Of a stretch of DNA of 12,757 bases, positions 12,693-12,757 are shown piece after piece. The number at the start of each line of letters is the position of its first letter. The stretch's first letter is position 1. The stretch covers positions 67,781 to 80,537 of the forward strand of contig DIXH01000063.1 of the NCBI GenBank assembly GCA_002428605.1. Direction: 5' to 3'. Both the position numbers and the translations under genes were made by a program. The stretch is from Clostridiaceae bacterium UBA6085 (GTDB lineage: Bacteria; Bacillota; Clostridia; Clostridiales; Clostridiaceae). The notes below the pieces were generated by a model that was given only the letters and a program-made list of their open reading frames with translations, was not told where the DNA came from and ran no database searches.

Positions 12693-12757
12693 ATGGATAA
12701 TAAGATGATAGCCGGCATGATCGACCATACACTTCTCAAGCCGGATGCGACTGAAGC
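12693..12757 (+). CDS. deoC: Deoxyribose-phosphate aldolase, N-terminal fragment
   Basis: The first 21 residues of a protein cut by the window end. MIDHTLLKPDAT matches the conserved N-terminal motif of DeoC, the class I aldolase that splits 2-deoxyribose 5-phosphate into glyceraldehyde 3-phosphate and acetaldehyde in deoxynucleoside breakdown. The catalytic lysines lie beyond the window. GGGAGG (12679-12684) is 8 bases before the ATG. It is transcribed away from the small basic protein gene. The call rests on a short but characteristic motif. Confidence 0.85.
   Translation, partial: MDNKMIAGMIDHTLLKPDATE

Overview
The window looks like chromosomal DNA of a low- to mid-GC Firmicute, most likely a member of the Clostridia. 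The reasons are strong AGGAGG-type ribosome binding sites before almost every gene, extended -10 promoters, hairpin-plus-U-tract terminators, a CBS/DRTGG-type family II pyrophosphatase, a DUF1292-like protein and an ECF-type vitamin transporter subunit. I see no phage genes, insertion sequences, CRISPR arrays, rRNA or tRNA. Both edges cut a gene: an unrecognised acidic-tailed protein on the left and deoC on the right.

Left part (1-2430): a minus-strand ECF transporter S component and a plus-strand CoA-disulfide-reductase-like flavoprotein diverge from a 252-base region holding two promoters and two different pairs of direct repeats. Centre-left (2437-5556): a compact copper-homeostasis operon, csoR-copA-copZ. 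It has a recognisable extended -10 promoter, a GC-rich CsoR operator just downstream of the expected start point, and a strong terminator after copZ. CsoR would sense Cu(I), CopA would pump it out and CopZ would carry it in the cytoplasm. Next come a metallophosphoesterase (5619-6362) and, convergent with it, an orphan OmpR-type regulator with a degenerate receiver domain (6461-7105).

Centre-right (7424-9676): a 55-residue membrane miniprotein on the plus strand shares a bidirectional terminator with a minus-strand gene set. That set is a HAD phosphatase, a fold-type IV PLP aminotransferase and an unknown membrane-anchored protein, packed with 2 and 17 bases between genes. Upstream of it is the most unusual protein in the window (9732-10199). 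It is a DUF1292-like domain with an N-terminal extension containing 12 cysteines and 11 histidines, encoded by slippage-prone DNA repeats. It looks like a metal-binding or metal-storage extension, and it lies about 4 kb from the copper operon.

Right part (10407-12757): a 545-residue manganese-dependent inorganic pyrophosphatase with regulatory CBS domains and a TTG start, a small conserved-looking unknown protein, and the divergent start of deoC. Possible links, all inferred: thiol/CoA redox (flavoprotein, possible pantothenate transporter) next to copper export, and a second metal-binding protein nearby.
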